Assembly: GCA_022315425.1 (NCBI GenBank)
Contig: JAIUPT010000019.1
Coordinates: 310,001 to 374,000 of the forward strand
Source of the DNA: Pseudevernia furfuracea
Lineage: Eukaryota; Ascomycota; Lecanoromycetes; Lecanorales; Parmeliaceae
Direction: 5' to 3'
DNA length: 64,000 bases
Shown piece by piece: positions 23,760 to 35,625 of the stretch. The translations under genes were made by a program, and so were the position numbers. A model generated the notes under the pieces. That model saw only the letters and a program-made list of their open reading frames with translations, ran no database searches and was not told the DNA's origin. Every line of letters begins with the position of its first letter. Positions within the stretch are counted from its first letter, which is position 1.

Positions 23760-24833
23760 TGGATCGCTGAACTGGATCGTCGACGATTGGAGCAGGGAGG
23801 TGATGTGGATGAGAAAGCTACGTGGGATATGGGGAGCGGGAAGGGGGGTTGTATGAGCATGATGGCTTATGACTTTTGTATCATAGTACCAAAACGAATT
23901 ACTTGCGATGTCTAAAGGCGCTTAATCCATCGTGCCGTCACCACGAATACAAGACGTGATTTGCATGATACTGTACTCGAAACAACGTACATTCAGAGAA
24001 TTCGGATACATGTGGGCAAGTATCCAGGACATGCAACCCTTTCTTAAACCTCTACCGAGGAACACAAGTGAATATGCTGCGTTCGTGGTGGACAGAAGAG
24101 GATGCATATTTTCTATGAAAGCAGCTATATACGCCCTCACCAAGCAAGCCGTCCTACATACAGCTAGCTATTTTCAGAATACTCCTGCTCTCTCATCGAG
24201 CTACAAGACGTTTATGATATGTTCTTGGCGTAGGGATGAATCGCTTTCCGCGGCTGTGCAAAGTCTCTACAACACAACGGGGCCTTATACCATTCGCTCT
24301 CCTATTTTGCAACCCGCTCTACACGCCGCTCCTAGATCAGCCCATTCGTTTCAAGATGCCTCACCGTCTCTAGCATTTGCTCGCCAGTCTCCCCAACTAC
24401 TGTTTCATCTCAATATCTGGAGAATCGAATCCTCGAATACGCCGTAACTGGGCTGAGCAGCCTTGTCAGCTATCCTACGTCCTCAATCTATAAAAGCCCC
24501 CCATGTCACAGAAATGCTGTCCACTTACCATGAAAATTCAGGCTGGCGTTGGTGGGAGAGAAAATTAAGGGTATTGGACAGCAATGCATTCGTTTCTCGT
24601 TTCGATACGTCTCCTTTACTTTATATATGGAGGTCTCGCCACAGACCTCTGCTACTCCAACAAAGGCCGGTGTATGCATGCAAATAGACCACCGCTGCCG
24701 CCCAGTTGCTAAAAGTCGCAGCAATCCTCGTGCATGACAAATCATACTTCATGGGCGGTGTTGACACTTTTGAAGGAAAAATCGTCTCTAATTGTTCGTT
24801 ACGCTTTCTGCAATCCCTTGACAACACTGATAT
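23760..24833. other. intergenic, no gene seen
   Basis: A 171-codon open frame (23932-24447, plus) was examined: it has no recognisable domain, no signal peptide and atypical composition, so it is not called. The rest has no coding character. Part of it may be the 5' end of the decayed kelch gene. Confidence 0.4.
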
Positions 24834-25646
24834 ATGAGTAGACGATACACTTTACTGGCTCAGTCTTTCCACCTCGTTCCCAGTCGACGGCCTTATGGGA
24901 ACCAGCAGCCTCTAATCTACCAAAGGCTCCTCCTCTCAATTCTTCGGCGCCGGCGCCTTCTTCACGGACTCCAACTCGTGTACCCTCTACACCTTCTCCG
25001 GCTACCGAACCCTGGCGCAAGTTACGTCAACGTCTACTACACGCAAAACTAGTCTTGGTCGAACGCCAATCTAGTGGTCTCAGGCGGTAGCTTCAGCTAT
25101 CTAAGTCGAGAACAAGCCATGCATGCTACTAGTCAGGATACTGGTTTGGGAATGAACTTCTTTGCCGGTGGGAGCACGAGCTTTCATGTTGAGGGTATGG
25201 TCACATTCAATGCGAGTCATACGGATGACGTGCAGGATTTGAGTTGGACGAATCACACGAGTGGGGTGCCATACTTTTGGGCGCCGGCGACTGAATTTGC
25301 GAGATCTGGGGATGAGGGGGTACTGATATCTGTTGGAGGGTATTTGATGAATTCTACTCTGTATTTGCTTTGGTGCCGCAGCTGGTCTGTGCACAGGAAG
25401 ACAACACTACTTTGAGGGAAATCTCCAATGTCAAGGTTTATGACATCGCCTCCGAAACTTGGTAAGCTACTCTCTGAATGTCCGTCACTTCCTTTTCGCG
25501 AAGAGCGAAACGTGGCAGTAGACACTTACAATAGATCAGGTTCAACGTCACCGTCTCTGGGACATTCCCCAACCCGTTCCGAGTTCTGTTCAACCCCCAG
25601 CCCCTCACCCGATGACATTACCTTCCACTCTGGTTCCTTCCGCTAG
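24834..25646 (+). pseudogene. broken kelch-repeat-type gene
   Basis: Decayed member of a fungal family of extracellular kelch/galactose-oxidase-like beta-propeller proteins. Recognisable pieces: ASYVNVYYTQN ending in TAG at about 25050-25052, continuing in the same frame SWSNANLVVSGGSFSYLS, then GLGMNFFAGGSTSFHVEGMV, TWTNHTSGVPYFWA-like SWTNHTSGVPYFWAPATEFA, and EGVLISVGGYL. After a frame change comes VYDIASETW, then a GTAAGC donor and an exon reading FNVTVSGTFPNPFRVLFNP. The in-frame TAG stands where family members have Gln. The N-terminal half is out of frame, and several propeller blades are missing. No intact product is possible. Confidence 0.7.
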
Positions 25647-27661
25647 AGAAGTCCCTGCTAATGTCTCTGCTTAACTCATAGTCGCAAATATCGAGCCGGA
25701 AAGTCATGGTCGAATCTTCGATATCATGGAGCGTTGCATATTGACCCAGCAGGTGCCCGATCTAAAGGCATTCTTTTTCAGCAGGAAAAAGACTTCTGAT
25801 ATTCGACCTTGATCATAGTAGACTTACCAGAAGACAGCTATAGATACATGGATTCCAAAGGAATGCACCGATGCCAGTTTCCAAGTCGGTACAGAGCATG
25901 AACGACACCGGATGATGGCTTTGATCAAAAAGGCTAAGACACTCTACCTGCGTTATGGCTTCGAGTTTATCACCTGTTTCGAAATTCCAGATGCTTCTCT
26001 TGGTTACTTTGCATAGATGTCCCTCCAAAGGAACAACGTCGTCCTTATCGACTTGAGGAATTAGCATACTAACATTAGGATTTGTAATGTTGTTCTCCTT
26101 GATGAGCTGCTCAAGCTGTAGACTCTGTCAGAGATGTACGCAAAAGCAAGGAAGTGCAGAGATAATAAAGTCAGAGTACTGACATCGGAGGTGTTGGGGA
26201 TAGCCGTTAGGCTGAGATTTACAAATCCTCAGCAATCAAGCAGGAGTCAGACTATATTAAAGCGAGCGACAAGGCTAGAAGACAAGGTTACTTGCATTTA
26301 CGTGAACGGGTGCTCTATGTTGCCTTCTATTATGCAAAACGCAACGGCCAGCTGATGGCACTCGGATCCTCGACATCGGGTTGTCTGCAATTGAAGGCGC
26401 AAATGCAGTCAGCCCGAATAAATATATGAAGCAAAGCGACACCAGGCGAGGGAGCTCGCGACCGAATGGAAAACAACGCTACGAAAAGATGGCTTCTACG
26501 ATTCTGTCCTCTTGCGTCAAAACTTCTCTCTTCGCCAAATAATTCCCTTCGCTTTGATAGATTCTCTCTGTCGGGTAGAGATCTATTGCCATCATCTTCA
26601 GGACCCTTCCTTACTTTTTTTCTTTTCTGAGAAAAAAAAGGAGCGGTAGTTTGCTCCGTGGAATTTCCCTCCTCGCTGTTCTGCAGACATAAGTATTACG
26701 CTGTCGTGGCTTTTATGATGAAACATCTAGGCGCGAACGAACGCAAAGAGATCCGCTCCTGAGTAATGCCGTCATCCACTCGTGCAACCTTTTTCTCACC
26801 ACCTCAAATTCCACCGTATTGCTGACCTTTAGCGGTATATTCACTGCTTCCGGATTCCTCACTTTGAACTTCATCGGCAACTCCACATTGTTTGTATCCC
26901 CATATCGCCAATACTTATGCAGGCCCAAACTTCCCACTCCCAAAAATGTTGTATCATTATGCCGTAGCGAACAGCTCCTCTCATCTTCCAAATGTCCCCT
27001 CTACCCACTCCTCTCATCTAAACCCGTTACCACCTACCTCCTCACAGCGTCTCCAAAGTCTGATTCCTCCTATCTATTTGAACTTGTGGCTGTAGAGACG
27101 AAACATGGCCTCGTTCCCTGAGCGACGGGAGTATCATGGAGCAATCTGAGACTCGTTACATGATTGTCATCTCCGCGTTTAAATTTGGCGGGAGGGTTGG
27201 AATATTCACGCATATTGGCCCTAATGTGTACATAGGTAGAGAGCACGCAATCTGCTGGCCTTCAACTACCTACCTATTTAGAAAATGTGTGTGGTTGTAC
27301 TAGGGTCTTGGCACAATGGTCTAATTGATCTTCCTTCACACTCACATACGGTAGCTTCATACATAACACAATATCATCATACTAAAACACCCGCTGTCTA
27401 CACTCTCCAAAAGACTTGCTTGGACTGGAAGGTGAGACTCGCTGAAAATCGTTTCCAGTACATGAATCCCTGCATGTTAACCGTACCTTATTCGTTTCCA
27501 CCTAATTAAGGTCCGTTCTTTTAACTGTGTTGACCCCAGCGGCGGCCAATCGGCTGTTCGGTATTATAGCAGTCCTGTTGTACTACCAATACAGTTACCT
27601 GGATAAAATTCTCTCGCCTCCTTGCTCCATCTACCTTACCCCCATTCTCAGCCATACCAAG
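25647..27661. other. gene-free region of about 2 kb
   Basis: No open frame here shows recognisable domains or plausible exon joins. A purine run and short A tracts lie near 26630. The 3' end leads into the promoter of the surface-protein gene. Nothing else supported. Confidence 0.4.
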
Positions 27662-28737
27662 ATGGCAGCTATTGCAACTCTCATGGCTGTAGCCCTCCTA
27701 CGTTATGCTTCAGCTCAAAATATCACGAAAACTCTCATTCTACCGGATGGCCTTTTCAGTCCAACCCCTGCACCGCAGACGTTTGTCGGCCAAATGTCCG
27801 TCAGCGACCATGCTACCTTTTACACTCTGGACTGCGGTAATTGGAGCGCTACAGCCATAGCTGACTGGATAAATTTCTGGCCTGGAACTTATGGTTGTAC
27901 CAACAGCAACAGCTATACGTTTTCAGCAGATTCAGCCAATACCGAGTTCCTTCTCCCAAAGTAAGAGACACCCCTCCAGTCTGTGTTATAGTCTCCCCAA
28001 ACACATTTCTTGAAAGAGTACCACTCACTCCGCCAGCTACGACCTTGGCCAGAATCCGTTCCCCAACACATCCCCAGTCCCAACATGGCTCGAAGCGTTC
28101 AACCAAACGTAAGTCCGCTCCTAGCTTCCGCCCCCCCCTCCCCGAGCATAAACCCTTTGAGTGAAGATGTCTAAAAAACCACGACAGCATCACGATAAAC
28201 TGCCCCCCCAACCTCGGCAACGCCACGGCCACCTGCACGACGACCAGCCTCTACAACAACGAGGACGCCAACGACCAATCGATCATCAGCCAGACCATCG
28301 TAACCCAGAGCTCAATCTCCCTCGAGTCGTCCGCCTACCCCATCATCTTCACCGTCCCCGGCGCCGTCGCCGCCGCCGCAGCAACGCCCACCAGCCCCAC
28401 GGCATCGTCCACCAAAACCTCCTCGTCCGGCGGCCCCTCCACATCCGCCACCCCCCCGCCGGCCGCCCACGCGGGCCTAAGCCCCGGCTCCAAAGCCGGC
28501 ATCGGGATCGGCGTGCCCCTCGGCCTCTTCGCCCTCTCCGGCCTCGCTCTGCTCCTCTACCTGCACCGCCGACACCAGCGGCGCGCGCGCCTGAGCCAGA
28601 TGGACAACCTCGTGCCGTACGAAGTCGGCTCCCCGATCGAGTTCGAGCGCAAGGACAACGTGACGGCGGAGAATGGGGGGCTGTATGAGATGCAGGGGAG
28701 GCAGTCGCCGGTGCAGTCGCCGGAGCTGGAGGCGTGA
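27662..28737 (+). CDS. single-pass surface glycoprotein, Mid2-like architecture
   Basis: Three exons fit: 27662-27960, 28037-28108 and 28188-28737 (306 residues). Order of parts: signal peptide MAAIATLMAVALLRYASAQ; an extracellular domain with paired cysteines (TLDCGNWSATA, TYGCTNSNSY, ITINCPPNLG, TATCTTTSLY) and many NxS/T sites; an Ala/Ser/Thr/Pro-rich stalk; a membrane helix (IGIGVPLGLFALSGLALLLY). A basic stop-transfer HRRHQRRAR and an acidic cytoplasmic tail follow. This is the layout of fungal wall-stress sensors and related surface proteins; I cannot name the extracellular domain. GC content rises sharply in the last exon, producing long Arg/Pro-rich shadow frames on both strands. Confidence 0.8.
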
Positions 28738-29225
28738 ATGGGGAAGTGTGGGGGTCTTGGTTGGGGGGGGGGGGGGGTGGGAGAAGCTTCAGGTGGATGC
28801 GGATGTGGATGTGGTGGTCACCGCGGAGGGATTTGGAGGACATTTTTGAAGCGGCTAGAGAGTTGAGAGAAAGAGAAGAAGAAAGAGAGCATCTTGTATG
28901 ATACCCGTGGCGGCGTGGTGCTAATCGTACTGAAGGAGAACAACATGCGAGAGACAATGCCTGCTTGCCTGCCTGCTTGCTTGCTGATACCCTCTGACCA
29001 TGCTCACATGCGTGAACGTTCGAAGCCACATGTATGTAACGAAAAAGGTAGTTAGTGGCTTCCGCATCGAGTGTACGCGAGATGAATTCTCTCCAACTCC
29101 AACGTAGGTAGCGTCGTGGTGCCACCCCAAACATCTCAAACGGCGCTGGAAGGAACAGAACAGAACAGAACAGCGTAGGTAAGGAAGGTAGTCATTGCCG
29201 CGGCGTACTGGTAAGCGTTACAAAT
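28738..29225. other. intergenic with simple repeats
   Basis: Holds a G15 run at about 28763-28777, a CTTGCCTG-type run at about 28957-28984 and an ACAGA/GAACA pentanucleotide run at 29152-29173. No gene. Confidence 0.6.
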
Positions 29226-29606
29226 ATGAGCCGGAAGTCCAATCCACGTAAGCGATTTCGTGTCGTCGTGATACATCTTCTGCTCTTATCGCAGTTGAAC
29301 ATCATCTTGCTCCTGAAAAGGGCGATACTGACCAGCCCCCCAATTCCCCAGTCCACGTCACTAAAGTTCAAATACCACACTCCCTCATCCCTCTCTGACT
29401 TCCTGACCGCTGAATGGCCGTCTATCCGCGCTCACATGCACGCGGTGAACATCGGGGATTTCGACGACATGATAGAAACGGGGTGTCGGAGGGGAAAGAA
29501 TCGTTCATACGGTCAAGCGAGAGGGCGAGGGTGTTTCCCGGGGAGAAAGTTCAACATGGGGGAGCTTGCAGCGGTGTTGGCGACGTTGATAAAGGTTGGA
29601 GGGTGA
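29226..29606 (+). CDS. doubtful small hypothetical protein
   Basis: A 126-codon frame beginning MSRKSNPRKRFRVVVIHLLL, with one hydrophobic segment and a basic C-terminal half. Not recognised. It could be a small membrane protein, but composition is poor and the frame overlaps open frames on both strands, so chance is likely. Confidence 0.25.
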   Translation: MSRKSNPRKRFRVVVIHLLLLSQLNIILLLKRAILTSPPIPQSTSLKFKYHTPSSLSDFLTAEWPSIRAHMHAVNIGDFDDMIETGCRRGKNRSYGQARGRGCFPGRKFNMGELAAVLATLIKVGG

Positions 29607-29965
29607 GAGCGAGGTTGGAAAGGTTGGAGGTGATGTTAAAGGAAGAGAGAGAAGCGAGGGGCAGGTGTGAGAGGGTGGTGTGGTGGAGGAGAGTGAGGTT
29701 GGGGTTGCATTGAATCAGCGGCAGCCGAAGTCTGTGCGCCTGATCTGGGGGAAATAGATTGCATTGTTCGGGCAAGTTGAGACGTGAATAACGAAGGCAG
29801 AACGCTCGAATGTGCAGATGCCAGCGCATATCTGAACGCAGAATATTAATTGATCTATGATGGCCATTAGCCGATTCTTCCACATACGCCTCGCTGATTC
29901 CCTCAGAAGATGCATGTACGTCCGACCAAATATTTACAGCAGCCACCCTCATCTTTAGTAACCTA
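29607..29965. other. 3' flank of the RSR1-type gene, no gene seen
   Basis: Purine-rich (GGA/GAG) near 29600-29700, then unremarkable. An antisense open frame covering this region is the shadow of the RSR1 last exon. Confidence 0.4.
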
Positions 29966-31161
29966 CTATAAGATGTTACACCTGCTCCCGCCATCCAAGA
30001 ACCCCTTCTTCCTTTTCTTCCTGCCCCCTCTCCGCGGTCTGTCCCGGTCCCCTCGGTCCAATTTCTCCATTTCTCTAACCTGTCGCGTCGCCACATCTTT
30101 GCGGATGATCTGCCTGCAGAGATCCACAAATGCTTCATCAACATTTCGCCTCGATCGCGCTGATGCTTCGTAGTATGGTGCGTTGTTCCAGGATTGGGCG
30201 ACTTGGAAGGCTTTGGAACGGGAGACGGCGCGGTCTTCTTCAAGGTCGGATTTGTTACCGACCATGACGAGGGGGACAAGGGGGTCATCTTTGATACGGA
30301 CGATTTGGTCGCGGAGTTCGTGGAGTTCGTTGAGGGAGGTCAGAGAAGTTATGCTGAAGACGAGGAGGAAGCCTTGGCCCGATTTCATGTAGAGTTCTCT
30401 GGTGAGAGGCACAGGTTAGGGATCAGGTGCGATTGTAGGATGGGGGGTGGGAAGGTACCTCATGGCGGCTACGGTTGCGTTAGCTTGAGTACTTGGGGAA
30501 CGAGGGAATGGAAACCTCACTGAATTGCTCTGTGCCTGCAGTATCTAATCTGGGTATTTATCAGCATGGTATCCCGAGGTCGTCTGCGCGGCGGGCTGTG
30601 TTCCCATACATTTCTAATATGCATTGTCGCCCCTGTCGCACATCAGCATCTCCCCATGAAGTCGAGCTACCAGACTTACGTCAACCTCGATTTGTTTCCT
30701 ATAGGAGTCCTCTATCGTAGGATCGTAGCTTTCTATCCACACATTCTGTACAAACTGTGCTGTACGTAGCCGTGAGCGGAATGCGGGTATAGAGGCGCGA
30801 AAGAATGCCGCGTACCGGTAAGACAGCTCTTGCCTACTCCTCCTGTTACAGCATGTTTCAGTCAAGCATCTTGAGACATTGTACACTTGTCCTCACCAGC
30901 ACCAAGCACAACTATGTGGTATTCCCTTCTAGGTCACAGAGGTCAGCGACTGTTTCTGGATGGTTGTACAATGGTGACACTTGCCGTTGCGACATACTGC
31001 AGACGCCAGAGTGCCGTTGACAGTCGTGTGTCTATTCCTGTTGGATGCTTTTTCTTTTCTTTTTGTGCTGTCGCTATGGTTTTGTGCGTTGTCGGTGATG
31101 CAAGGCGTCGGCCGTGAAAGTTTAAGGTGTATTTGTGATGTTGGAGGTGGCATCTGGTCAT
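29966..31161 (-). CDS. RSR1: Ras-family GTPase of the RSR1/Bud1/Krev-1 (Rap) type
   Basis: Small GTPase that marks polarity sites in fungi. Exons with consistent phase: 30928-30897, 30842-30816, 30759-30680, 30632-30610, 30549-30521, 30468-30459 and 30398-29966, plus a candidate first exon 31161-30998. The joined core gives REYHIVVLGAGGVGKSCLT (P-loop), ESYDPTIEDSYRKQIEVDG (switch I), DTAGTEQFTAMRELYMKSG with Thr where Ras has Gln61 (a Rap/Rsr1 hallmark), NKSD and ASAR. The tail is polybasic and ends in the CaaX box CNIL, so it should be prenylated and membrane-bound. One exon is only 10 nt. The start is uncertain: the first exon would add an unusual 55-residue extension with no similarity to Ras proteins. 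The true initiation codon may be elsewhere. Confidence 0.9.
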
Positions 31162-31801
31162 GGATGTTGGTGGGAGAGAGTGAAGAGTGAGAGAGATGGA
31201 GGAGAAGGAGTAGGAGGAGGATAAGAGACAGCGAGCATGTCCTTTTTGTTTTGAAAATGGCAGGGTGTCCAATGGACTTATATTTGGATTGGATCGCAAG
31301 ATGTCAAGTGGTCTAGAAGGTAGCCTCCATTGGAAGGTTTACACGTCTAGCGTAGCGCCTGCCGCTAGACATGCCTGGATGATGCCTAGCCTTCCGGGAC
31401 CGGGACGGTGGGGAACAGACTGCCGGGTCAGCCTTAAAGGACCCCCTAAAGACAGCCCGGGGGTGGAGGGGGGGGGGGGGGTTTACCGACGATCTTGATC
31501 ATCCTAAATTCTGCCTTGGGGATCAGACACCTCACCACACTCACCACTCACCACTCACCACTTACCACTCACCACTCACCATATCACCTCGTAAATTAAC
31601 CATCATATTAAGCATTGCATTTACACATTTGCCTTCCTTATCTCTTTATCTAGACGAAGATCCAAGGCTCCCTCTCACCACACACACACGTACTTTTATT
31701 CCGTACATTTTCATTCGCGTAATCATCAAACTGCTTCGGCACCACCGACATCCTACAAAAACTAGCTTCAACCAATCGATAGCCATATTTTTTCCTCCAC
31801 C
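31162..31801. other. intergenic, divergent promoter region
   Basis: Separates the RSR1-type gene from a broken F-box gene on the opposite strand. It contains a G run near 31469-31481 and a heptamer tandem listed separately. No gene. Confidence 0.5.
31531..31580. repeat. CTCACCA heptamer tandem
   Basis: About seven copies of the 7-bp unit CTCACCA with small variations (one CTTACCA, one CTCACCACA). Simple-sequence repeat in a promoter region. Confidence 0.85.
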
Positions 31802-32404
31802 ATGGTCAACTTTCTCCATCTACCAGTAGAAATACGCCTACAGATCTATTATGAACTCCAAGTACCTCAAACAAAGTCCATCCCATTGGGTCTAAACTTC
31901 GCAGCTGAGGCAGCCTACCGCTTCCCCTCTAATATCCTTCAGATAAGCCGCTAAGTTAGCCAAAAGGTACGTATGGCTTACTCCGCAACCTCTAAACGTC
32001 CGGGGAAGATCAACGTGATGGCGAACGCGGACGCGAAGCTGTCTTTACCACATGTTCTACCTGATGCTTTGATGCAGTCAGCCCACATTCAGTTCACCTT
32101 CGATTTTCGCCCCGAATGCTACGGTCTGGCAATACAAGCTCAGATTCCCCATGTTCTACTCAAAATCATCCAAGATCAGCATAGACTAGAAAGACTCTTC
32201 CAGACTGTCCATTACGTTGGGCGCGGCATCGACGAAATCTGTCGGAGGCCCTCGGAAGTACCGGTCAAGCGTGACATGGAAATCTGCTGGTCTGATTATT
32301 CAGAGACCACAGTTGGACACCAAAAAGACCATACTGCAATCTTTTTCCAGACTTGGAGAGTCATGTTCATTCCGTCTCGGCATGGTCTCGGATTGGCAGG
32401 ATGA
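31802..32404 (+). pseudogene. broken F-box-like gene
   Basis: Starts as a normal fungal F-box-like gene: MVNFLHLPVEIRLQIYYELQ, then FPSNILQISR followed by TAA (31952-31954) and VSQK just before a GTACGT donor. Relatives read SRQVSQE there, so the TAA most simply replaces a Gln CAA. Downstream, frames with some family flavour continue to about 32404 (DALMQSAHIQFTFDF, LFQTVHYVGRGIDEIC), but no intact continuation exists. Probably a dead paralogue. Confidence 0.6.
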
Positions 32405-34617
32405 TTCTAGGCAGACGCTCGCTAGCTACATGGAAGTTGTTACTGGTCGCATCCCAATAGCAATAAGATCTCAAGAGTCAAGCATAATCTCGAAAGATTC
32501 ATGAAAGGATGGTCACCCTCATTTCCCCACCGGACTGTGGCCATGCATCCTCTCGAGATACGGAAAGTCATGCGAATGGTTCTCCCTTCGACTTCAACCC
32601 CTCAAGGAGGAGATCGCCTAAAGCGGAGCAAGCGAAGGTTCAAACCCCTTTAGGAGATGTTTGCGACACACCAAGCGAGCAATACAGATTCCTATCATGA
32701 ATAAATTTCCTGCCCTCCACAATTCGGCCTCTCAAAGGATGACACGCATTGCACTCAAGGTTCGGATCGGATCAGTCCGTGGAGAGCGCATCTGAGGCCG
32801 GTCGATATGTTATGCGTGAGATTAGTGTCATAGACTTTTAGCCTGGAGACTGCAAACTCAATTCAAGCATATGCTCTGAATCACCAGCAATATGACCTAA
32901 TTTCGTTCTTTACGTCGTACTTTTGGCACAGCTGAATGACGAGAGAATGGGGGATAATTAGTGTTATCCAGGCCTTGAGGCCATTTTTTACAGACAGCAT
33001 ACGGCCGCATCACCTTGCTACGGCAGCCTTTGCGCGCTGATGAGTCGCCCTAGGAAGAAGTGTGAACTGGTGAACCAAGATCTTGGGCCAGAATCAATCA
33101 CGTGATGCCATACTACTGACAATTAAGGAAGGTGATGATGATGTGTCAATTAATTGCGGGGGGTTCGCACAGCCGCACCAGCCGCAATTCATCCGGATAT
33201 GCACGGAGAAATGTCATTTTTCTTCTCCGCCTGATTTTTCAGGCATTGCCAGCGCAGCGGTCGGTGCCCGATTGTCACCATGTCCTCTTTTCTCCTTTTG
33301 GCTCAAGAGATACGCTGAAACATATGGGCATCTCACCTATCAGCTGCTTCACCTTCAACTTACTCCCTTTAGGTATACCGGATTAGTCGCTAGATCAGTC
33401 GACCAATCCCGAGGTTAATCGCCCCGACGTTCGCGAGTCCACGAACGATGGGCACCATCATGACCAATCTGCCTCTGCCGAAGACGTTTAGCGCCACTCT
33501 AGATGATGCACAGCTTCGCCTGCCCATGATCATGTCGACTCACTTTCTATTCCACTTGCTATTTTCACATTAGGACCATGGAGATATTGTATCTTATCAC
33601 ACCACATGCACCATCAAAGTCAGCCTCGATGAAGCTTGCCGGAATCTTCGTAAAGTGCAGGTCTCACGACCTGTCCATGTCTCCTGGTCTGACCACTTGT
33701 TGATGAGGCCATGGGAATATGATGGACTCTGCCCTGGAGCCTTTGGCGAGGTTCCCGCAACCCTGTTCTTTTCGTGTTAATGAGACTGTTCTCTCGCATG
33801 GGCCCGTGATGTAGGGGGCCGTAAATCACCTAGAGAAGGTCATTTATTATCCTCCAAATTCAACGCGCAATTAAGTACTCTATGGCCGTGGTTCAATTTT
33901 TCCCAAGAAAATGATTTGAAATCATGGCGGCCGATTGCATGACCAGACCCTACACTTAACTTACAGTTGAAAGTTTAGGGGAATGTCTGCTTCCTCCGCT
34001 TTAGCGAAATGCGTTCTGCAATCCTGCAGAAAGAGTGCCCGCGGATAAAGGCTGTGTCGGAGCATGAGAGCCAGCAATCCGGCACCGCAAGCATGTATTC
34101 TGGCGATTCATTCAATGCGCACGACCCTGAGGTAAAGAAGAGAGTCTGCATGTCCTCGAGGCTCATTCCTAACCTCCGCTAGGATTCGAGTGTTCGACAA
34201 CTTCGTCAAGACTAGGTGCGTGAGACTGAGGAGGACTTTGGCCCGGAAGTGTTCTATCAAGCCCCATGCCTAATAATTCAAAGCAGGATAGGTTTACTTA
34301 GATATCCGAAGCCTGCAAATTCTTCTTGCATTACGGCCGAAAGAGTGCCACTCAAGAACACCAAGGACGTTTTACCGCTTACGTGACGGCACGCCTTGGA
34401 CCGATGAGGAAGGTGGTGATGTCATTCCTCGTAGGGATTCAACATGATTGTGAGCTCAATACTTCATGGCCTACAGGAAAGACCAGTTGGTCCAAAGTTT
34501 CCTCTTTTGTACTCAATAACCAAACCCGACAACATCCAAGCCACTTGTCTGCGGAACTGCGCTCGTCACTCTCTCGTCCAAAAGTCTGTTCTATTGAAAA
34601 GACCTTCGTTGGCCAAA
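32405..34617. other. gene-free region of about 2.2 kb
   Basis: No supported gene. A 111-codon frame at 33083-33418 has no domain character. Further decay products of the F-box gene may extend into the left part. The right edge is the promoter of the hydrolase gene. Confidence 0.4.
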
Positions 34618-35625
34618 ATGCCTTCTTCCACCTATGATTCCACGGGCGTACAATACTACGAGATACCCTCCTTCACCTTCGTATCTGGCGCCACTATCCC
34701 TATCAAAGTCGCTTACCGCACTTACAATCCCTCTTCTTCCAAAACAGTCTGCATACCTACCTGCTATGGGGGCAGAATCAACACAACCTTCACCTTCACC
34801 CAAGACAAAGGCGCACTATCCTCTCACCACGTCATCGTCATAGCAATGCTCGGCAATGGCGAATCCTCCTCTCCCTCAAACACCCCGGACTTCCCCGAGA
34901 AGCTCGATTACCGCGACTGTATCCACGCGCAATACGAACTCCTCGTCAAACACATCGGCATAAGAGAATTACACGCAGTCATCGGCTTCTCAATGGCCGG
35001 CCAGCAAGCCTACTACTGGGCCAGTATGTATCCCTCCTTCGTGAAGAACGCAGTCGTGATCTGCGGCTCCGCTCGCACAAGCGGGCACAACTACGCTTTT
35101 CTCGAAGGACCCAAAACCGCACTGCTGAACAGCACCGACTACGCGGACGGCGAGTACAAAGCCAAAGGCATCAAATCCCTTCGCGGTCTGCGAGCGTTCG
35201 GAAGAGCTTACTGCGCCTGGTTGACCAGCGGGGCATGGTTCCGTGAACGGCAATGGGAGCAATCGCTCGGGTTTCAAAGCGTCGAAGACTATATCTCCAA
35301 CACGATGGAGAAGTCGTTTGAGGAATGGGATGCGGAAGACGTGCTGATACTAGCTCGGATGTGGCAGGCGGGCGACATCGGGACTACGAGGGATGATGGC
35401 AGTTATCAAAAGGCGCTCGAGGGGATCGAGGCGAGGATGCTGGTGATGCCGGGTAGGACTGATCAGTACTTTGCGGTTGCGGACAGTGAGGTTGAGGTTG
35501 GGCTGCTGAGGAAGGGGCAACTGGCTGTTATTGAGAGTGTGTGGGGACATGCGGCCGGGGGTGGGATGAGTGAGGCGGATGCGAAATGGATGGATGGGAG
35601 GATCAGGGAATTTTTCGCGGTGTAA
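34618..35625 (+). CDS. MetX-like alpha/beta hydrolase (homoserine O-acetyltransferase family)
   Basis: Intronless gene, 335 residues from the ATG at 34618. An in-frame ATG at 34444 would add 58 residues, but the sequence there lacks family character. The fold follows the MetX/homoserine O-acetyltransferase-like branch: an early TYDSTGVQYYEIPSFTF strand region, TCYGG oxyanion turn, nucleophile elbow GFSMAG (S125), acid in GRTDQYF (D282) and base in WGHAAGGG (H311). All three catalytic residues are present. It is shorter than true acetyltransferases and lacks their long lid insertion. It is therefore probably one of the many fungal hydrolase or transferase relatives rather than the methionine-pathway enzyme. 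No biosynthetic neighbours point to a substrate. Confidence 0.85.
   Translation: MPSSTYDSTGVQYYEIPSFTFVSGATIPIKVAYRTYNPSSSKTVCIPTCYGGRINTTFTFTQDKGALSSHHVIVIAMLGNGESSSPSNTPDFPEKLDYRDCIHAQYELLVKHIGIRELHAVIGFSMAGQQAYYWASMYPSFVKNAVVICGSARTSGHNYAFLEGPKTALLNSTDYADGEYKAKGIKSLRGLRAFGRAYCAWLTSGAWFRERQWEQSLGFQSVEDYISNTMEKSFEEWDAEDVLILARMWQAGDIGTTRDDGSYQKALEGIEARMLVMPGRTDQYFAVADSEVEVGLLRKGQLAVIESVWGHAAGGGMSEADAKWMDGRIREFFAV

Noticed and set aside
23932..24447. 171-codon plus-strand ORF
   Set aside because: No domain, signal peptide or splice context; composition looks random.
28161..29134. Arg/Pro-rich ORFs on both strands over the surface-protein gene
   Set aside because: Shadow frames caused by the very GC-rich last exon of the 27662-28737 gene.
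29551..30288. 245-codon minus-strand ORF
   Set aside because: Overlaps the RSR1 last exon in another frame; lacks protein character, while the RSR1 frame is strongly conserved.
33083..33418. 111-codon plus-strand ORF
   Set aside because: No family resemblance and no sensible start context or neighbours; treated as non-coding.
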